Of a stretch of 64,000 nucleotides of DNA, positions 1-9,422 are shown piece by piece (position 1 is the first letter of the stretch; each line of letters begins with the position of its first letter). The notes below the pieces were generated by a model. The model was not told where the DNA came from, did no database searches, and worked only from the letters and a program-made list of their open reading frames with translations. The DNA is from an uncultured Sulfitobacter sp. (GTDB lineage Bacteria > Pseudomonadota > Alphaproteobacteria > Rhodobacterales > Rhodobacteraceae), in NCBI RefSeq assembly GCF_947500075.1, contig NZ_CANMQS010000005.1, positions 124,001-188,000 of the forward strand. The letters are read 5' to 3'. Made by a program: the position numbers and the translations under genes.

Positions 1-143
1 TTTTCCGCCTCTTCCAGCACACGCCAGTTGAACCCCAGCCAGCTTAGTTCACGATTGAAGAACCGGCCGGGGCCGGTGAAGTCGAGATCGGGCAGCTCCC
101 GGGCAACCGGAAACGGCGCCTTGAGAAATTCGGCGTGAGACAT
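1..143 (-). CDS. ppk1: Polyphosphate kinase 1, N-terminal fragment (runs off the window)
   Basis: Only the first 47 codons are inside the window; the gene continues past base 1. The ATG is the complement of 141-143. The translation contains FFNRELSWLGFN followed by RVLEEAE, the strongly conserved opening of the PPK1 N domain, which makes inorganic polyphosphate from ATP. It follows the Hda-like gene on the same strand after about 40 bases, so the two may be co-transcribed. The catalytic histidines lie outside the window. The family call rests on the conserved N-terminal block alone. Confidence 0.85.
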   Translation of the reverse strand, partial: MSHAEFLKAPFPVARELPDLDFTGPGRFFNRELSWLGFNWRVLEEAE

Positions 144-184
144 GGCAGTGGTATGCCTTTGACGTGTAACGGTTTTACGAAGTC

Positions 185-880
185 TCAATTATCGCCCGCT
201 GGCGGGGTATTGTCCAGCGCGTCAAAGACATCGGCGGCCAATGCGCGGGTCACGGGCCGCTTGCCTGCAAGGCTGGCTGCATCCAGTGCCTGGGTCAGCG
301 CAATTGCCGCGGCATAGGAACGGTCCATGCGGCGCAGAAGATAGGGGATCAGGTTTGCAGATGTGCGCAATTGGCGATCATCCAGCAGTTTGGCCAGCAG
401 TACCGTCAGCAGGACATCGTCAGGTTCCTCGATTGTGATGGCCGTTGTGCCCTCAAGCCGGCTCACCAGATCAGGCAGGCGCAACCCCCAGGCCGCGACC
501 GGCCCGGTGCCCGTCAGCAGCAGGTTCCGGCCATTGGCCAGCACCAGATTGTGCAGGTGAAAAAGCGCCGTCTCTGCCGCTGCATTGCCTGCGATGCGGG
601 GCACGTCTTCGACCGCCACATGCCCTTGGGCGAGGGTGGGGACTTCCGTCTCCGTCAGCGCGGTTGCTTGCAGGATCGTCGCGCCGGAGGCCGCCGCCCA
701 GACATGGGTGAGGTGGGTTTTGCCCGACCCTGTCGGCCCGCTCAACACCAGTTTGCCGCCTGCCCAATCGGGCCAGCGGTCAATCATCGCCAGCGCGACA
801 TGGTTACAGGGGGCGGCAAAAAACGCCTCTCGCTCCAATGCGGCACGGCTTGGCAGGTCAAGCCCAAGTTGTTTGGTCAC
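185..880 (-). CDS. hdaA: DnaA/Hda-family replication regulator
   Basis: 231 residues, the size of a stand-alone DnaA AAA+ module lacking the C-terminal DNA-binding domain. A Walker A motif GPTGSGKT lies near residue 48, followed by HLTHVWAA as in DnaA/Hda. The AVEDVP segment is a degenerate Walker B. Family members stimulate ATP hydrolysis on DnaA together with the beta clamp and so prevent re-initiation. The N-terminal QLGLDLP fits the QL-rich clamp-binding motif. The start overlaps the end of the permease gene upstream by 4 nt (ATGA), which suggests translational coupling. The function is inferred from the family. Confidence 0.85.
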   Translation of the reverse strand: MTKQLGLDLPSRAALEREAFFAAPCNHVALAMIDRWPDWAGGKLVLSGPTGSGKTHLTHVWAAASGATILQATALTETEVPTLAQGHVAVEDVPRIAGNAAAETALFHLHNLVLANGRNLLLTGTGPVAAWGLRLPDLVSRLEGTTAITIEEPDDVLLTVLLAKLLDDRQLRTSANLIPYLLRRMDRSYAAAIALTQALDAASLAGKRPVTRALAADVFDALDNTPPAGDN

Positions 881-1947
881 TCGGGGTCCGCGTCGTGGCC
901 GACGCCCTTGTACAGCAGGCTATCGTGGTATTGATTCACGCCAAAACGGATCAGCACGCCAAGGGCCGCCGCCAGCGGCACGGCAACCAGCATGCCGACA
1001 AACCCGAAGAGCGTGCCAAAGACTGACAGGGAAAGGATCAGCCACACAGGGTGCAGCCCGATCGAACTGCCCACCAGTTTCGGGGTCAGCACATTGCCTT
1101 CGATGGTCTGACCCAGCACAAAGATGCCCGCCACCAGACCAATCGACACCCAGTCCCCCCAGAACTGAAACAGCGCCAGCCCGATGGCCAGCGCGCCCCC
1201 CAGCAGGGCACCCAGGTAAGGGATGAAAGTCACAAGGCCTGCAATGAACCCGACCACCAGACCAAATTGCAGCCCGACGATCATCAGCGCGATGGCGTAA
1301 TAGGTCCCAAGGATCAGGCAAACCGTGCCCATGCCCCTGATGAAAGACGCCAATGTCTGGTCAATCTCACCTGCCAACCGGCGGATGGTCGGCGCATGGT
1401 CCCGTGGCAGCAGCTTGTCGATGCTGGCCACCATCCGGTCCCAGTCCAGCAGCAGATAAACGCCCACCACAGGCACAATGACAAACAGAACAATCACGTT
1501 CAGCACGGAGGCAAAGGACGACAGGGCCGTTTCCAGCAATTGACCACCCCGTTCCTGCACCGCGACGCCAACAGAGTTGAGCGAGGTCCGCAAGGTAGAG
1601 GTTTCATCCAGCAGCGACGGGAAACGTTCGGTCAGGAACCCGCCCAGATCGCGGGCCAGTTGGGGGGCTGTCTCAAACAGGCTGACGGTCTGGCTGATCA
1701 ATGTCGGGATCACCAAAAGCGCCATGATCACAAACAGCAATACCGCCACAATGGTGATCACGGCGGTTGCCAGTGCACGGCTCAGTCCCAACCGCTCCAG
1801 CCTGTCGGCCACGGGATCGAGGAAATAGGCAATCGCCCCGCCCAACAGGAAGGGCAACAGAACATCGCCCATGAACCACAAGGTGATCATCAGCACTGCG
1901 GCAGCAATGCCCCAGTATTTCAGTTGATCGCGGATTGGCAGGGCCAT
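877..1947 (-). CDS. AI-2E family (PerM-like) membrane transporter
   Basis: A 356-residue polytopic membrane protein with hydrophobic segments near the N-terminus (about residues 15-50), mid-protein, and a C-terminal cluster containing FIPYLGALLGG and the VAVPLAAALGVL segment typical of the family. Members export autoinducer-2, sodium or unknown solutes, so the substrate cannot be read here. I chose the ATG at 1947 (MALPIRDQ) because GGAG sits 7 nt upstream; an in-frame ATG at 1959 lacks a site. It overlaps the hda gene by 4 nt, an arrangement usual in Rhodobacteraceae. Confidence 0.85.
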   Translation of the reverse strand: MALPIRDQLKYWGIAAAVLMITLWFMGDVLLPFLLGGAIAYFLDPVADRLERLGLSRALATAVITIVAVLLFVIMALLVIPTLISQTVSLFETAPQLARDLGGFLTERFPSLLDETSTLRTSLNSVGVAVQERGGQLLETALSSFASVLNVIVLFVIVPVVGVYLLLDWDRMVASIDKLLPRDHAPTIRRLAGEIDQTLASFIRGMGTVCLILGTYYAIALMIVGLQFGLVVGFIAGLVTFIPYLGALLGGALAIGLALFQFWGDWVSIGLVAGIFVLGQTIEGNVLTPKLVGSSIGLHPVWLILSLSVFGTLFGFVGMLVAVPLAAALGVLIRFGVNQYHDSLLYKGVGHDADPE

Positions 1948-2072
1948 GGGATGCTCCATCTTTGGATGGACTTCACATCGCCCATGGGGCGCGGTCTTTC
2001 AAGGGCAGGTTGCGGAAAAGAACCCCGATGCCTGCACACCACGCATGTCTGACGCGGGTGGCGCCGTGCTGG

Positions 2073-2561
2073 TCAGCTTGCCTTCAACTGCGCCGAAAAA
2101 CCGCCATCGGCAGGCGTCCCGGGCAGATCCGGCGCATGGATCAATGCTCTGCCAAAGCCGTCATCGTCGTTCACACCATACATGTTGTAGATGATCTTCC
2201 AGACGTCATCGTGCCGGGTCAGCATGACAAAGGTCGATGGCATATTGTGCACCAATTCGTTCCCATTGAAGAGCAGTGCATCGAACACGCCTTCAATGTT
2301 GTCTTCGTCCTTGTAGACGGCATATCGGCAGGACCGGACCAGCCGGTTCACGTCCTGGCTCTTGTGAAAGGTGCGCACGGAAAGGAACAGCGCCTTCAGG
2401 TCATCAGCCGTCTTTACGTTTTTCGGCCCCTCGAAGGTCTCAATCACCTGGGGCAGCAGAAAGTGGGGCAGAAAGGTTTCAAAGTCGCCGTCAATCAGGG
2501 CCTGACCGGTCCGGCTCAATACGTCATCCACAATCTCGGATGCTGGTGGGAAATCTGTCAT
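2073..2561 (-). CDS. Uncharacterised NTF2/SnoaL-like protein
   Basis: 162 residues with no signal peptide or membrane segment. The alternation of acidic helices (FETFLPHFLLPQVIETF) and strands, and a C-terminal MLTRHDDVWKIIYNMYG segment, resemble the cone-shaped NTF2/SnoaL fold, but I cannot name a family with certainty. The ATG at 2561 has GAGGA 8 nt upstream; an upstream in-frame ATG (2600) has no such site. The gene stands alone between the permease and the fasciclin gene. No function is proposed. Confidence 0.7.
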   Translation of the reverse strand: MTDFPPASEIVDDVLSRTGQALIDGDFETFLPHFLLPQVIETFEGPKNVKTADDLKALFLSVRTFHKSQDVNRLVRSCRYAVYKDEDNIEGVFDALLFNGNELVHNMPSTFVMLTRHDDVWKIIYNMYGVNDDDGFGRALIHAPDLPGTPADGGFSAQLKAS

Positions 2562-2738
2562 GTCGGTCCTCAAATACTCAATAACTTCTGTCATCTGCAA
2601 CGGCGAGAATGCGCCGGCGGGACTGTTTCAAAAATTATAACATGAGCCCAAGGATAATGGGCCTCAACAACGTAAGGTTGAACACGGGCACATGGCCGAA
2701 TTATGGCACCCCGGCTGAAAGATTGTGTTGAATATGTA

Positions 2739-2763
2739 AAAGGCCCCCGCGAAGGAGGCCTTT
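2739..2763 (-). terminator. Intrinsic terminator after the fasciclin gene
   Basis: AAAGGCC (2739-2745) pairs with GGCCTTT (2757-2763). On the minus strand the stem is followed by a short T run. It lies 24 nt beyond the stop codon of the fasciclin gene. Confidence 0.7.
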
Positions 2764-2786
2764 CGGTGCTTGAGGATGTCTGAGCT

Positions 2787-3302
2787 TTAGTGGCAGGCGG
2801 GGCGGGTGCCGGGCAGCAGCACCTTGTCGACCACGTGGATCACACCGTTATCGGCCATGATGTTGGCGATCACGACGGTGGCCGTCTCACCGGTGCCATC
2901 CGCGATGGATACGCCAGCACTGCCTTTGGTGATGCACAGACGCTCGGAGGCGAGCACGGGCTTGAAGTAGTTGGATCCGTTGGGGATCATCTCGGCTGTC
3001 AGCTTCCGGTCATCGACGTGGTACAGCAGCACATCGGTCAGTTGGCCTTTGTTTTCCGGCTTCAGCAGTGTCTCAACGGTGCCTTCGGGCAGGGCCGCAA
3101 AGGCGTCGTTGACCGGGGCATAGACGGTGAAGGGGCCGGGACCTTGCAGGGTTTCAACCAATCCTGCCGCAGAAACAGCCGCCACCAGAGTGGAGAAACG
3201 CTCATCCGCAGAGGCGATGTCGACAATCGAGTTGGCCGATGCAGCGGTGCCGAATGTCAGGGCTGTGGCAGCGACGGCTGTAAGTTTACGCAAGTTTTTC
3301 AT
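2787..3302 (-). CDS. Secreted fasciclin-domain protein
   Basis: 171 residues. The N-terminus MKNLRKLTAVAATALTFG...ASA is a clear Sec signal peptide. The rest is one fasciclin (FAS1) domain: VDIASADERFSTLVAAV is the H1 box, GPFTVYAPVNDAFAALP the conserved core, LTDVLLYHV the next block, and NGVIHVVDKVLLP the H2 box. Such single-domain proteins are periplasmic or secreted adhesion-type proteins. AAGGA lies 8 nt before the chosen ATG; longer in-frame starts would hide the signal peptide. A perfect palindrome sits 22 nt upstream of the start and a terminator follows, so this looks like a single-gene, specifically regulated unit. Confidence 0.9.
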   Translation of the reverse strand: MKNLRKLTAVAATALTFGTAASANSIVDIASADERFSTLVAAVSAAGLVETLQGPGPFTVYAPVNDAFAALPEGTVETLLKPENKGQLTDVLLYHVDDRKLTAEMIPNGSNYFKPVLASERLCITKGSAGVSIADGTGETATVVIANIMADNGVIHVVDKVLLPGTRPACH

Positions 3303-3323
3303 ATCCAGGTCCTTTTCCATACT

Positions 3324-3344
3324 GCGTGTGCATTTTGCACACGC
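3324..3344. promoter_or_regulatory. Perfect 21-bp palindrome upstream of the fasciclin gene
   Basis: Arms GCGTGTGCA and TGCACACGC are separated by TTT. The element sits 22-42 bp before the fasciclin ATG, where an operator overlapping the promoter would be. It has no T run and is not placed as a terminator. The regulator is unknown. Confidence 0.55.
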
Positions 3345-3380
3345 TTGATATGAGAGGGATACGCGGCGGATCACCAACTG

Positions 3381-3399
3381 GATCAAAAGTTTTTTGATC
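3381..3399. promoter_or_regulatory. AT-rich palindrome between fasciclin gene and proS
   Basis: GATCAAAA (3381-3388) and TTTTGATC (3392-3399) form a perfect inverted repeat in the divergent fasciclin/proS intergenic region. It may be an operator or promoter element for either gene. Confidence 0.35.
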
Positions 3400-3480
3400 T
3401 CTTTGAATTGCCGGGTTCTGCCGTTGCGGCGGTCAGACCTTTGGCCTAATCAGGTGCAACCCAAATCAAGGAGCCGCCCC

Positions 3481-4821
3481 ATGCGATTGTCGCGTTATTT
3501 CCTGCCTGTGCTCAAGGAAAACCCTGCCGAGGCGCAGATCGTCAGCCACCGGTTGATGCTGCGCGCGGGGATGATCAAACAAGCAAGCGCGGGGATCTAT
3601 TCGTGGTTGCCGCTGGGCTTCAAGGTGCTGCGCAAGATTGAGAACATCGTGCATGAAGAACAGGCGCGGGCCGGCCATCTGGCGATGCAGATGCCCACGA
3701 TCCAGTCGGCGGACCTGTGGCGGGAAAGCGGACGGTATGATGCCTATGGCGAGGAGATGCTGCGCATCACCGACCGGGGCGGGCGGGACATGCTGTTTAC
3801 GCCCACGGCGGAGGAACTGATCACCGACATCTTCCGCGCCCATGTCAGCAGCTACAAGGACCTGCCGCTGACGATGTACCAGATCCAGTGGAAGTTCCGC
3901 GATGAAATCCGTCCCCGTTTCGGGGTGATGCGGGGCCGTGAATTCCTGATGAAAGACGGCTACAACTTCGATCTGACCAAGGAAGACGCGCTGCATGCCT
4001 ACAACCGGCATCTGGTCAGCTACCTGCGCACCTATGAGCGGATGGGCCTGCAAGCGATCCCGATGCGCGCGGATTCAGGGCCCATTGGCGGCGATGACAC
4101 CCATGAATTCCTTGTTCTGGCTGAAACCGGTGAATCGGAGGTCTTCTATGACAGCGCCGTCACCGATCTGACTTTCGGCGACCGCCAGATCGACTATGAC
4201 AGTGTCGAGGACTGCGCTGCTGTGATGGAGGAGTTCACCCATCTCTATGCCCGCACCGATGAGACCCATGACGAAGCGCTTTTCAATCAAGTGCCGGAAG
4301 AGCGCCGCCGCACCGCGCGGGGTATCGAGGTGGGACAGATTTTCTACTTCGGCACCAAGTATTCCGACCCGTTGGGTGCAACCGTGCAGGGCTCGGACGG
4401 GAAACCCGTGCCGGTCCACATGGGCAGCCACGGCATTGGCGTCAGCCGCCTTCTGGGCGCGATCATCGAAGCCAGCCATGACGACAAGGGCATCATCTGG
4501 CCCGAAGGGGTCACGCCGTTCCATGTCGGCATCGTGAACCTACGGCAGGGCGATGACGAAGCCGATGCGGCCTGCAAGGCGCTCTATGACAGCATTTCCG
4601 CGTTGGGGATGGAGCCGCTCTATGACGACCGCAAGGACGGGGCCGGGGCGAAGTTTGCCACGATGGATCTCATCGGTCTGCCGTGGCGGATCACCGTGGG
4701 GCCACGGGGGCTCAAGAACGGTGTGGTTGAACTGACTTCCCGTCGCACCGGCGAGAGCGAGGAACTGCCGCCCGAAGATGCGGTCGTGAAGCTCACGCAG
4801 ATTTACGCCGGGATGCTGTGA
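3481..4821 (+). CDS. proS: Prolyl-tRNA synthetase (short alphaproteobacterial type)
   Basis: 446 residues, the length of the alphaproteobacterial ProRS that lacks the inserted editing domain of the long bacterial form. It charges tRNA-Pro with proline. Class II motifs are visible: motif 1 around [15 protein letters not shown], motif 2 around [20 protein letters not shown], motif 3 [14 protein letters not shown], then a C-terminal anticodon-binding domain ([10 protein letters not shown] onward). AAGGAG lies 9 nt before the ATG at 3481. A GC-rich terminator follows, so it is probably monocistronic. Confidence 0.97.
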   Translation: MRLSRYFLPVLKENPAEAQIVSHRLMLRAGMIKQASAGIYSWLPLGFKVLRKIENIVHEEQARAGHLAMQMPTIQSADLWRESGRYDAYGEEMLRITDRGGRDMLFTPTAEELITDIFRAHVSSYKDLPLTMYQIQWKFRDEIRPRFGVMRGREFLMKDGYNFDLTKEDALHAYNRHLVSYLRTYERMGLQAIPMRADSGPIGGDDTHEFLVLAETGESEVFYDSAVTDLTFGDRQIDYDSVEDCAAVMEEFTHLYARTDETHDEALFNQVPEERRRTARGIEVGQIFYFGTKYSDPLGATVQGSDGKPVPVHMGSHGIGVSRLLGAIIEASHDDKGIIWPEGVTPFHVGIVNLRQGDDEADAACKALYDSISALGMEPLYDDRKDGAGAKFATMDLIGLPWRITVGPRGLKNGVVELTSRRTGESEELPPEDAVVKLTQIYAGML

Positions 4822-4827
4822 CCGCGC

Positions 4828-4857
4828 GGCGCGCCTTTTGATTGGGGCGCGCCTTTC
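4828..4857 (+). terminator. Terminator after proS
   Basis: GGCGCGCC (4828-4835) is repeated as its own complement at 4846-4853, forming a GC-rich hairpin followed by TTTCTGCT, 6 nt after the proS stop. Confidence 0.65.
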
Positions 4858-4895
4858 TGCTAGACTGCGCAAAACACGCAGGCAGGAGCAGTGCC

Positions 4896-5852
4896 TTGAC
4901 CTTCAAACTCTTTGCCGCTGCGCTGTGTTGCGCGGCACAAACCGCATGGGCTGACATCCCCGAGAAGCTGGAAGCAGCCTTTCAAGGCTGGGTGGCCGAC
5001 GTGGGGGCGGATGCCGCCGTGATGACCATCTGGCAAAAGGGGCAATTTCACCGCGATGTGGCGATCGGAATGGAGGCCAATGCCCCTGTCGAACTGGCCA
5101 GCCTCAGCAAAGCGGTGACGGCGCTTTGTGCCGCACATCTGATTGAGACCGGCGATTGGACGGCCGAAACCACCAGCCTGTCTGTTCTGGGCTATGGTCC
5201 TGATGCGCTCTCGGTTGGCGCTTTGATGACACACAGCGCGGGGCTGGGGCCGGATGACACGCAAGGTCAGATGCCGATCTGGCTGGATACACAGGCGGAC
5301 CGGTCTGCCGATGCTGCCGCCACCGCGCTGACCCGCACGCCCCAGACGGCCAAGATCGGGTCATACGCCTATAACAACGAAAACTATGCGATTCTGGCGG
5401 CGATGATCAGCGCACAAACCGGAGAACCGCATACCACCTACTGCAAAGACAATGTGTTGTCGGCGGCGGGCGCAACAACCGCGATGCCTTCTGACCGCAC
5501 GGCCAGCATGGCAGGCTGGGGCGGCTGGAAGATGAGCGTGCAGGACTACGCCCGTCTGATGCACTGGGCATACGGCCCGGAGGGCAGGATCGGCAGCGCC
5601 CCGCAGGACTGGCCCCAAGCCGACATGGGGGGTGGCGCGTTCTACGGTGTTGGCATGACCCAGCGCGCCTTTCAGGGCAGCATGAACTACAGGCACTTTG
5701 GCGCGTTGTGCTTTCCGGGGCGGATGAATGTCGGGACCTATGCGGTCAGTTGGATGACGGAGTGGCGTGTGGTTGTGTTCTATGACCGCTGCCTGCCGTG
5801 GGAGGATATGGTGCGTCTCGACAATGTGCTGGCAGCGGCGGTGCTCCAATGA
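4896..5852 (+). CDS. Exported serine hydrolase, beta-lactamase class C fold
   Basis: 318 residues from a TTG start chosen because AGGAG lies 7 nt upstream and the translation then opens with a signal peptide (MTFKLFAAALCCAAQTAWA). The SxxK catalytic motif is S69-L-S-K72 (ELASLSKAV), and YAYNNENY near residue 158 is the YxN-like motif. Family members are periplasmic esterases, DD-peptidases or beta-lactamase relatives; the substrate cannot be told. The stop overlaps the start of the DUF2937 gene (ATGA), so the two are probably co-translated. Confidence 0.85.
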   Translation: MTFKLFAAALCCAAQTAWADIPEKLEAAFQGWVADVGADAAVMTIWQKGQFHRDVAIGMEANAPVELASLSKAVTALCAAHLIETGDWTAETTSLSVLGYGPDALSVGALMTHSAGLGPDDTQGQMPIWLDTQADRSADAAATALTRTPQTAKIGSYAYNNENYAILAAMISAQTGEPHTTYCKDNVLSAAGATTAMPSDRTASMAGWGGWKMSVQDYARLMHWAYGPEGRIGSAPQDWPQADMGGGAFYGVGMTQRAFQGSMNYRHFGALCFPGRMNVGTYAVSWMTEWRVVVFYDRCLPWEDMVRLDNVLAAAVLQ

Positions 5853-6358
5853 TCCTGCGTGCATTGACACTGGCTGGTGGATTGATGGGGGCGGCAGCGT
5901 CTTCGCAATTTCCCGAGTATTCCCAGCAGTATACCCAACGTCTGGGCGGTGCGGTGGATGCGCTGGCCGAAGTCGTGGCGGATTTTGATGCTTCAGCGGC
6001 AACTGTGGGGTTAAGCCGGGATGAAGCCTTGGCGCAGATGACCGGCACCGCCTTTCTGGACCGTCGCCGCATCGACATGCAGACGACCTTCGCCCGCCAC
6101 GCGCGGCTGCAAGACGATCTGGTGACCATCCAGAACGCAGGCCCTTTCATGCGCGCCTATCATGCCAGCCGTCTGACTGATGGCCAGATCGCGCAGGCGG
6201 CATTTGCCGCCTATCAACCCGCCTTGCCGCTGAACTTTGCCGGGGTCACGTTTGCGGGTGCTGGTTTTGTTGCAGGGGCAGGGGCGCTGGGCCTTGTGTT
6301 GCGCCTTCTGTCATGGCCATTCCGCCGCCGCCCCGGACAAGATGCCAAGGCGGCTTGA
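5849..6358 (+). CDS. DUF2937 family membrane protein
   Basis: 169 residues matching the DUF2937 pattern as I remember it: an N-terminal hydrophobic stretch, SQFPEYSQQYTQRLGGAVD, a helical region, and a C-terminal membrane segment (FAGAGFVAGAGALGLVLRLL) ending in a basic tail. No function is known for the family. The ATG overlaps the preceding TGA. Confidence 0.75.
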   Translation: MILRALTLAGGLMGAAASSQFPEYSQQYTQRLGGAVDALAEVVADFDASAATVGLSRDEALAQMTGTAFLDRRRIDMQTTFARHARLQDDLVTIQNAGPFMRAYHASRLTDGQIAQAAFAAYQPALPLNFAGVTFAGAGFVAGAGALGLVLRLLSWPFRRRPGQDAKAA

Positions 6359-6390
6359 CCCCGCTGAAACCAGACCGCATAGGAGCCGTC

Positions 6391-7686
6391 ATGGCCAACC
6401 CCACCGCCCGCACGGCACCCTTTGCCCCGTTTGAATGGATGATCGCCTGGCGCTACCTGCGCGCGCGCCGTGCCGAAGGCGGTGTCAGCGTGATGACATG
6501 GATCAGCCTGATCGGGATCACGCTGGCGGTGTTTGCCTTGATCGCCACGCTCTCTGTGCGCTCGGGCTTCCGGGCGGAATTTGTCGGCACCATTCTGGGC
6601 GCAAACGCCCATGTCACCGTCTACCAGTTTGGCGAAGTGCAGCCCAACGGCCAGCTCGACCGCCGCATCGCGGAGTATGAGGAACTGGCCGAAAAAGTGC
6701 GTGCCGTGCCCGGTGTGACCCGCGTCGCACCGCTGGTTCGCTCGCAGGTGATGGCCAACAAGGGCCAGCAGAACGCCGGGATCGAGGTCTACGGGATTGC
6801 ACCGGTTGATCTCAAAACCATTCCCCGCATTGCCAATCCGGAGACAGCTTTGGGCGATATCGACCGTTTCGCGGACGGGATCGCCATCGGCAGCGGTGTC
6901 GCGCGGTCCTTGCAGGTGACGGTGGGAGACACGATCCGGGTGATTTCGCCCAACGGGGTGAAGACGGCCTTTGGAACCTCCCCCCGTGTGAACGGGTACG
7001 AGGTTGTGTATATCTTTTCGGCAGGTCGGTACGACATCGACCGCACCCGCGCTTACCTGCCCATCACGGAGGCGCAATCTTTCTTTAATCGAGAGGGGTT
7101 CGCAGACGAACTTGAAGTGATGGTTGAAGATCCCGAAGCTGTGGATAGCCTGACCTATCCTTTGTTGGAGGCGATGGGCGGCCCTGCGCAGGTCTGGACC
7201 TGGCGCGATGCTTCGGGGTCGTTCCTCAGCGCGCTGGATATCGAGGATCGCGTGATGTTCGTGATCATGAGCGTGCTGGTCCTGATTGCGGCGATGAACA
7301 TCGTCTCGGGCCTGATCATGCTGGTCAAGAACAAGGGGCGTGACATCGGCATTCTGCGCACCATGGGGCTGACCGAAGGGTCGGTTTTGCGGGTGTTCTT
7401 CATCTGCGGGGCGTTCACCGGGATCATCGGCACGGCGTTGGGGGTGATCCTGGGCTGTCTCTTTGCGCTTTATGTCGATCAGATCTTTGCCTTTGTGAAC
7501 TACCTCTCCGGTGGCACCGCCTGGGACGCCTCTGTGCGCGGGATCTATTATCTGCCCGCCAAATTGCAGCTTGGCGATGTCCTGTCCGCCGTGGCGCTGT
7601 CGCTGGGGCTGTCGTTCATCGTTACCATCTTTCCCGCCCGCCGTGCCGCACGGATGAACCCGGTGGAGGCCTTGCGGTATGAGTGA
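6391..7686 (+). CDS. lolC: Lipoprotein-releasing ABC transporter, permease (LolC/LolE)
   Basis: 431 residues with the LolC/E layout: one N-terminal membrane segment ([20 protein letters not shown]), a large periplasmic domain of about 220 residues, and three C-terminal membrane segments with the FtsX-type end ([18 protein letters not shown]). With LolD it extracts mature lipoproteins from the inner membrane and hands them to LolA. AGGAG lies 5 nt before the ATG. Many alphaproteobacteria have a single LolC/E gene instead of two; only one is seen here. It overlaps lolD by 8 nt. Confidence 0.92.
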   Translation: MANPTARTAPFAPFEWMIAWRYLRARRAEGGVSVMTWISLIGITLAVFALIATLSVRSGFRAEFVGTILGANAHVTVYQFGEVQPNGQLDRRIAEYEELAEKVRAVPGVTRVAPLVRSQVMANKGQQNAGIEVYGIAPVDLKTIPRIANPETALGDIDRFADGIAIGSGVARSLQVTVGDTIRVISPNGVKTAFGTSPRVNGYEVVYIFSAGRYDIDRTRAYLPITEAQSFFNREGFADELEVMVEDPEAVDSLTYPLLEAMGGPAQVWTWRDASGSFLSALDIEDRVMFVIMSVLVLIAAMNIVSGLIMLVKNKGRDIGILRTMGLTEGSVLRVFFICGAFTGIIGTALGVILGCLFALYVDQIFAFVNYLSGGTAWDASVRGIYYLPAKLQLGDVLSAVALSLGLSFIVTIFPARRAARMNPVEALRYE

Positions 7687-8362
7687 TCCTGTGCTGCGCC
7701 TGACCGGCATCACCAAAGCCTATAACACCGGCAAACCCAACGAAGTCACCGTGCTGCGCGGCATTGATCTGAGCGTTGCACCGGGCGAAGTTGTCGCCCT
7801 TGTGGCGCCCTCGGGTGCGGGAAAATCCACTCTGCTGCACATTGCGGGACTGCTGGATGCGCCCGATGCCGGCCGGGTGGAGATCGCAGGCACCGACATG
7901 ACGGGGCAGGGCGACCGGCGGCGCACGGCTGTGCGGCGGGGGGATGTCGGCTTTATCTACCAGTTCCATCACCTGCTGCCTGAATTTACCGCGCTGGAAA
8001 ACATCGTGTTGCCGCAGCTGGCCAATGGCACCGCGCGGAGTGCGGCCGAAGACCGCGCGCGCGACCTGCTCGACAAGGTGGGGATCGCCGCGCGGGCGGA
8101 TCACCGGCCCGCGGCCCTGTCGGGGGGGGAACAGCAGCGGGTCGCCTTTTGCCGCGCGCTGGCCAATGCGCCGCGCCTGCTGCTGGCGGATGAGCCGACC
8201 GGCAATCTGGACCCGTCCACCTCGGATCAGGTTTTCGCACGTCTGATGGATCTTGTCCGGGACACTGGCTTGTCTGCGGTCATCGCAACCCACAACCTTG
8301 ATCTGGCGGCACGCATGGACCGACAGGTCCGGATGGAGGCCGGACGCCTGCACCTCGTGTAA
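7679..8362 (+). CDS. lolD: Lipoprotein-releasing ABC transporter, ATPase LolD
   Basis: 227 residues, a complete ABC ATPase: Walker [13 protein letters not shown]-loop [15 protein letters not shown] typical of the LolD/MacB group, signature [15 protein letters not shown], Walker [13 protein letters not shown], and an H-loop histidine (IATHNLD). It powers lipoprotein release by the permease encoded just upstream, with which it shares an 8-nt overlap. Confidence 0.95.
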   Translation: MSDPVLRLTGITKAYNTGKPNEVTVLRGIDLSVAPGEVVALVAPSGAGKSTLLHIAGLLDAPDAGRVEIAGTDMTGQGDRRRTAVRRGDVGFIYQFHHLLPEFTALENIVLPQLANGTARSAAEDRARDLLDKVGIAARADHRPAALSGGEQQRVAFCRALANAPRLLLADEPTGNLDPSTSDQVFARLMDLVRDTGLSAVIATHNLDLAARMDRQVRMEAGRLHLV

Positions 8363-8441
8363 TGGGTGCTTGACGGCGGTGCGGCGGCTTTGCAAAGGTG
8401 CACCACAGCCCGCCATGAGGGCGCAGTAACAAAGGCACGCC

Positions 8442-9422
8442 ATGGCGCAGATCTCTCTCCAGACTATCCACGACACCACGCAAGCCGCGCTGATGGCGCA
8501 TGGGGCAGATGCCTTTCCCGCAGCCGAAGTCGCGCGCGCCGTGGCCGCAGCCGAAGCCGTCGGGAACAAGATCTGCGGTCTGTACTACGTCGAAAGCTAT
8601 TGCCAGCAGTTGCGCTCGGGCCGGGTGAAGGGGGATGTGATCCCCACCGTGGACACACCGCGCCCCGCTGTGGTGCAGGTGGACGCTGGTTTTGGCTTTG
8701 CGCAACCCGCCTTTGCCTATGGCCTGCCCATCGCGCTGGATGCCGCACGGCAATCCGGTGTTGCCACGCTGGCGGTGTGCCACGCGCATACCTGCACATC
8801 GCTGGGATATTTTACCGAACAGATTGCCCGCGCGGGGTTCATTGGCATGGGGTTCACCAATGCCTCTCCCATCGTGGCCGCACCCGGTGGCAAGACCCGT
8901 GTGATCGGCACCAACCCCATCGCGTTCTCCGTTCCTGACGGGCAGGGCGGGATTGCGATGCAGTTTGATCAATCCACCACCACCGTGGCGCTTGGCAAGA
9001 TCACCATGGCCAAGGCCGCGGGCCAGTCGATCCCCGAAGGCTGGGCGCTGGATGCGGATGGTAACCCCACCACGGATCCCGAAGCCGCGATCAAGGGCTC
9101 GCTGATCTCCACGGGTGGCTACAAGGGCTGGGGCTTTGGCCTGATGGCCGAAGTGCTGGCGGCGGGGCTGACCAGCTCTGTCCTGTCGCGCGATGTCAAA
9201 CCGCTCAAGGCGCCCGAAGGCGCGCCCCATGATCTGGGGCAGTTTTATCTGGTCATTGACCCCTCAACCGCCGGGGATTTTGCCGAAAAGCTCGCCGCGC
9301 TCACGGAGGCTGTGGGGCAGGACGACGGTGCACGTATGCCGGGGCAGGGCAAGGTCAAAGCTGATCCGGTGGCGGTCGAAGACAGCGTCTGGGCCTCGAT
9401 CGAGGCGCTGGCCAAGGGTTAA
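8442..9422 (+). CDS. Malate/L-lactate dehydrogenase (Ldh2/MDH2) family oxidoreductase
   Basis: 326 residues of the NAD(P)H-dependent Ldh2 fold: GLYYVESYCQQLRSGRV, VDAGFGFAQPA and the cofactor-region GTNPIAFSVP motif. The family includes malate, ureidoglycolate and 2,3-diketogulonate enzymes and Delta1-piperideine-2-carboxylate reductase. The last is a reasonable guess for this subtype but is not decided by the sequence. It converges with the YdcZ gene, sharing 4 nt at the stops. Confidence 0.85.
   Translation: MAQISLQTIHDTTQAALMAHGADAFPAAEVARAVAAAEAVGNKICGLYYVESYCQQLRSGRVKGDVIPTVDTPRPAVVQVDAGFGFAQPAFAYGLPIALDAARQSGVATLAVCHAHTCTSLGYFTEQIARAGFIGMGFTNASPIVAAPGGKTRVIGTNPIAFSVPDGQGGIAMQFDQSTTTVALGKITMAKAAGQSIPEGWALDADGNPTTDPEAAIKGSLISTGGYKGWGFGLMAEVLAAGLTSSVLSRDVKPLKAPEGAPHDLGQFYLVIDPSTAGDFAEKLAALTEAVGQDDGARMPGQGKVKADPVAVEDSVWASIEALAKG

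Noticed and set aside
7622..8569. Long antisense ORF over lolD (and similar ones over lolC, MATE and thrS)
   Set aside because: These are open frames created by high GC on the opposite strand of clear genes; the compositions and low-complexity translations are not protein-like.
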